From: Acidobacteriota bacterium
GTDB taxonomy: Bacteria > Acidobacteriota > Blastocatellia > Pyrinomonadales > Pyrinomonadaceae
Reading direction: 5' to 3'
Length of the DNA: 5,552 bases
NCBI GenBank assembly: GCA_029862725.1
Contig: JAOTWT010000234.1
Location: forward strand, 1 to 5,552
Part shown: piece by piece, positions 5,057 through 5,552 of the stretch
Layout: each line of letters opens with the position of its first letter
Numbering within the stretch: position 1 is the stretch's first letter
The notes under the pieces: model-generated
The model's database searches: none
What the model was told of the DNA's origin: nothing
What the model saw: the letters and a program-made list of their open reading frames with translations, nothing else
Program-made: the position numbers and the translations under genes

Positions 5057-5552
5057 AGACTAAATTCTCCGCCGTCCTTATTACGCTGCTCCTTCTTTCA
5101 ACCGCCGTTTTTGCGCAAGCCGAACTCGACGCGAAGCTTGCCGCCGTCGACGCCTACGCCCGGAAGGCACAAGCTGACTGGAACATACCGGGCATGGCGT
5201 TAGCGATCGTCAAAGACGACAAAGTGGTCTTTGCAAAGGGTTATGGAATACAGAAGCTGGGCGGCGGCGACAAGGTAGATGCCGACACGCTTTTTGCTAT
5301 TGCATCTAATTCGAAGGCATTCACGACCGCTTCACTTGCAATCCTGATCGACGAGGGTAAGATCGGCGGTTGGGACGATAAAGTCTCCAAATACCTGCCA
5401 GGATTCGAGTTATACGATCCCTATGTAACCGAAGCGCTTACTATTCGCGATCTCGTTTCACATCGTGTCGGACTCGATACCTTCAGCGGCGACCTGCTCT
5501 GGTATGAAACGAACTATTCGACCGAAGAGATCCTAAAACGCCTCAAACACCT
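5053..5552 (+). CDS. Secreted serine hydrolase, beta-lactamase / class-C-like family (3' partial)
   Basis: The frame starts at ATG 5053 and is still open at the right edge (166 complete codons). The N terminus is a Sec signal peptide: MKTKF, a hydrophobic run rich in Leu, then AVFA before QAELD, with likely cleavage near residue 21. After it comes the beta-lactamase family (PF00144) start: 'WNIPGMALAIVKDDKVVFAKGYG', then IASNSKAFTTASLAILIDEGKI with the SxxK motif at Ser85 and Lys88 (nucleophilic serine and its general-base lysine), and LTIRDLVSHRVGLDTFSGDLLWY. The YxN motif and the C-terminal HxG-type motif would lie beyond the window. Family members include AmpC, D-aminopeptidases, esterases and penicillin-binding-protein-like peptidases acting in the periplasm; which of these it is cannot be told, and resistance function should not be assumed. 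No Shine-Dalgarno is present: the start codon and the sequence before it are heptamer repeat. It follows the mannosidase by 145 nt. Confidence 0.92.
   Translation, partial: MKTKFSAVLITLLLLSTAVFAQAELDAKLAAVDAYARKAQADWNIPGMALAIVKDDKVVFAKGYGIQKLGGGDKVDADTLFAIASNSKAFTTASLAILIDEGKIGGWDDKVSKYLPGFELYDPYVTEALTIRDLVSHRVGLDTFSGDLLWYETNYSTEEILKRLKH

Overview
The window looks like a piece of a GC-balanced chromosome from an Acidobacteriota-type bacterium, with Blastocatellia / Pyrinomonadales as the best guess. The reasons are the Asp/Arg-rich C-terminal style of the TonB-receptor-like barrel at the left edge, a solitary secreted GH92 mannosidase followed by a secreted class-C-type serine hydrolase, sparse Shine-Dalgarno signals, and abundant 7-nt-periodic repeat tracts. 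The taxonomic guess is inference only. All four genes are on the + strand.

Layout: (1) 2-337, the C-terminal end of a TonB-dependent-receptor-like outer-membrane protein that begins outside the window, followed by a strong intrinsic terminator (361-392). (2) 484-1455, a complete RluC/RluD-type 23S rRNA pseudouridine synthase (S4 domain plus catalytic domain). Its open frame extends upstream into the terminator, so the longest possible start is wrong. (3) 1456-1769, a gene-free spacer. Its first 185 nt hold nothing recognisable and the rest is a mosaic of 7-nt-periodic sequence. (4) 1770-4907, a secreted GH92 exo-alpha-mannosidase with two accessory C-terminal modules (chitobiase-C-like and F5/8-type-C-like). 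(5) 4908-5052, a short spacer almost entirely filled by an inverted pair of heptamer arrays. (6) 5053-5552, the start of a secreted beta-lactamase-family serine hydrolase that runs off the right edge before its second active-site motif.

The genes do not form an obvious pathway. The receptor and the pseudouridine synthase are separated by a terminator. The mannosidase and hydrolase are co-directional envelope enzymes but have no clear metabolic link.

The most interesting signal is the repeats. Four stretches with exact or near-exact 7-nt periodicity, each of a different sequence family, cluster on and around the mannosidase gene: before it (1641-1759), in its signal-peptide codons (1799-1862), inside its catalytic domain (2861-2969) and after it (4913-5056). 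Two of them have the same architecture: a heptamer array, a unique core, and the inverted copy of the array. One has expanded the coding sequence in frame by about 40 residues. Another supplies the start codon of the next gene. The tract at 1799-1862 appears to form the hydrophobic core of the mannosidase signal peptide. This looks like a family of small heptamer-based mobile or self-propagating elements that is being recruited into coding sequence.
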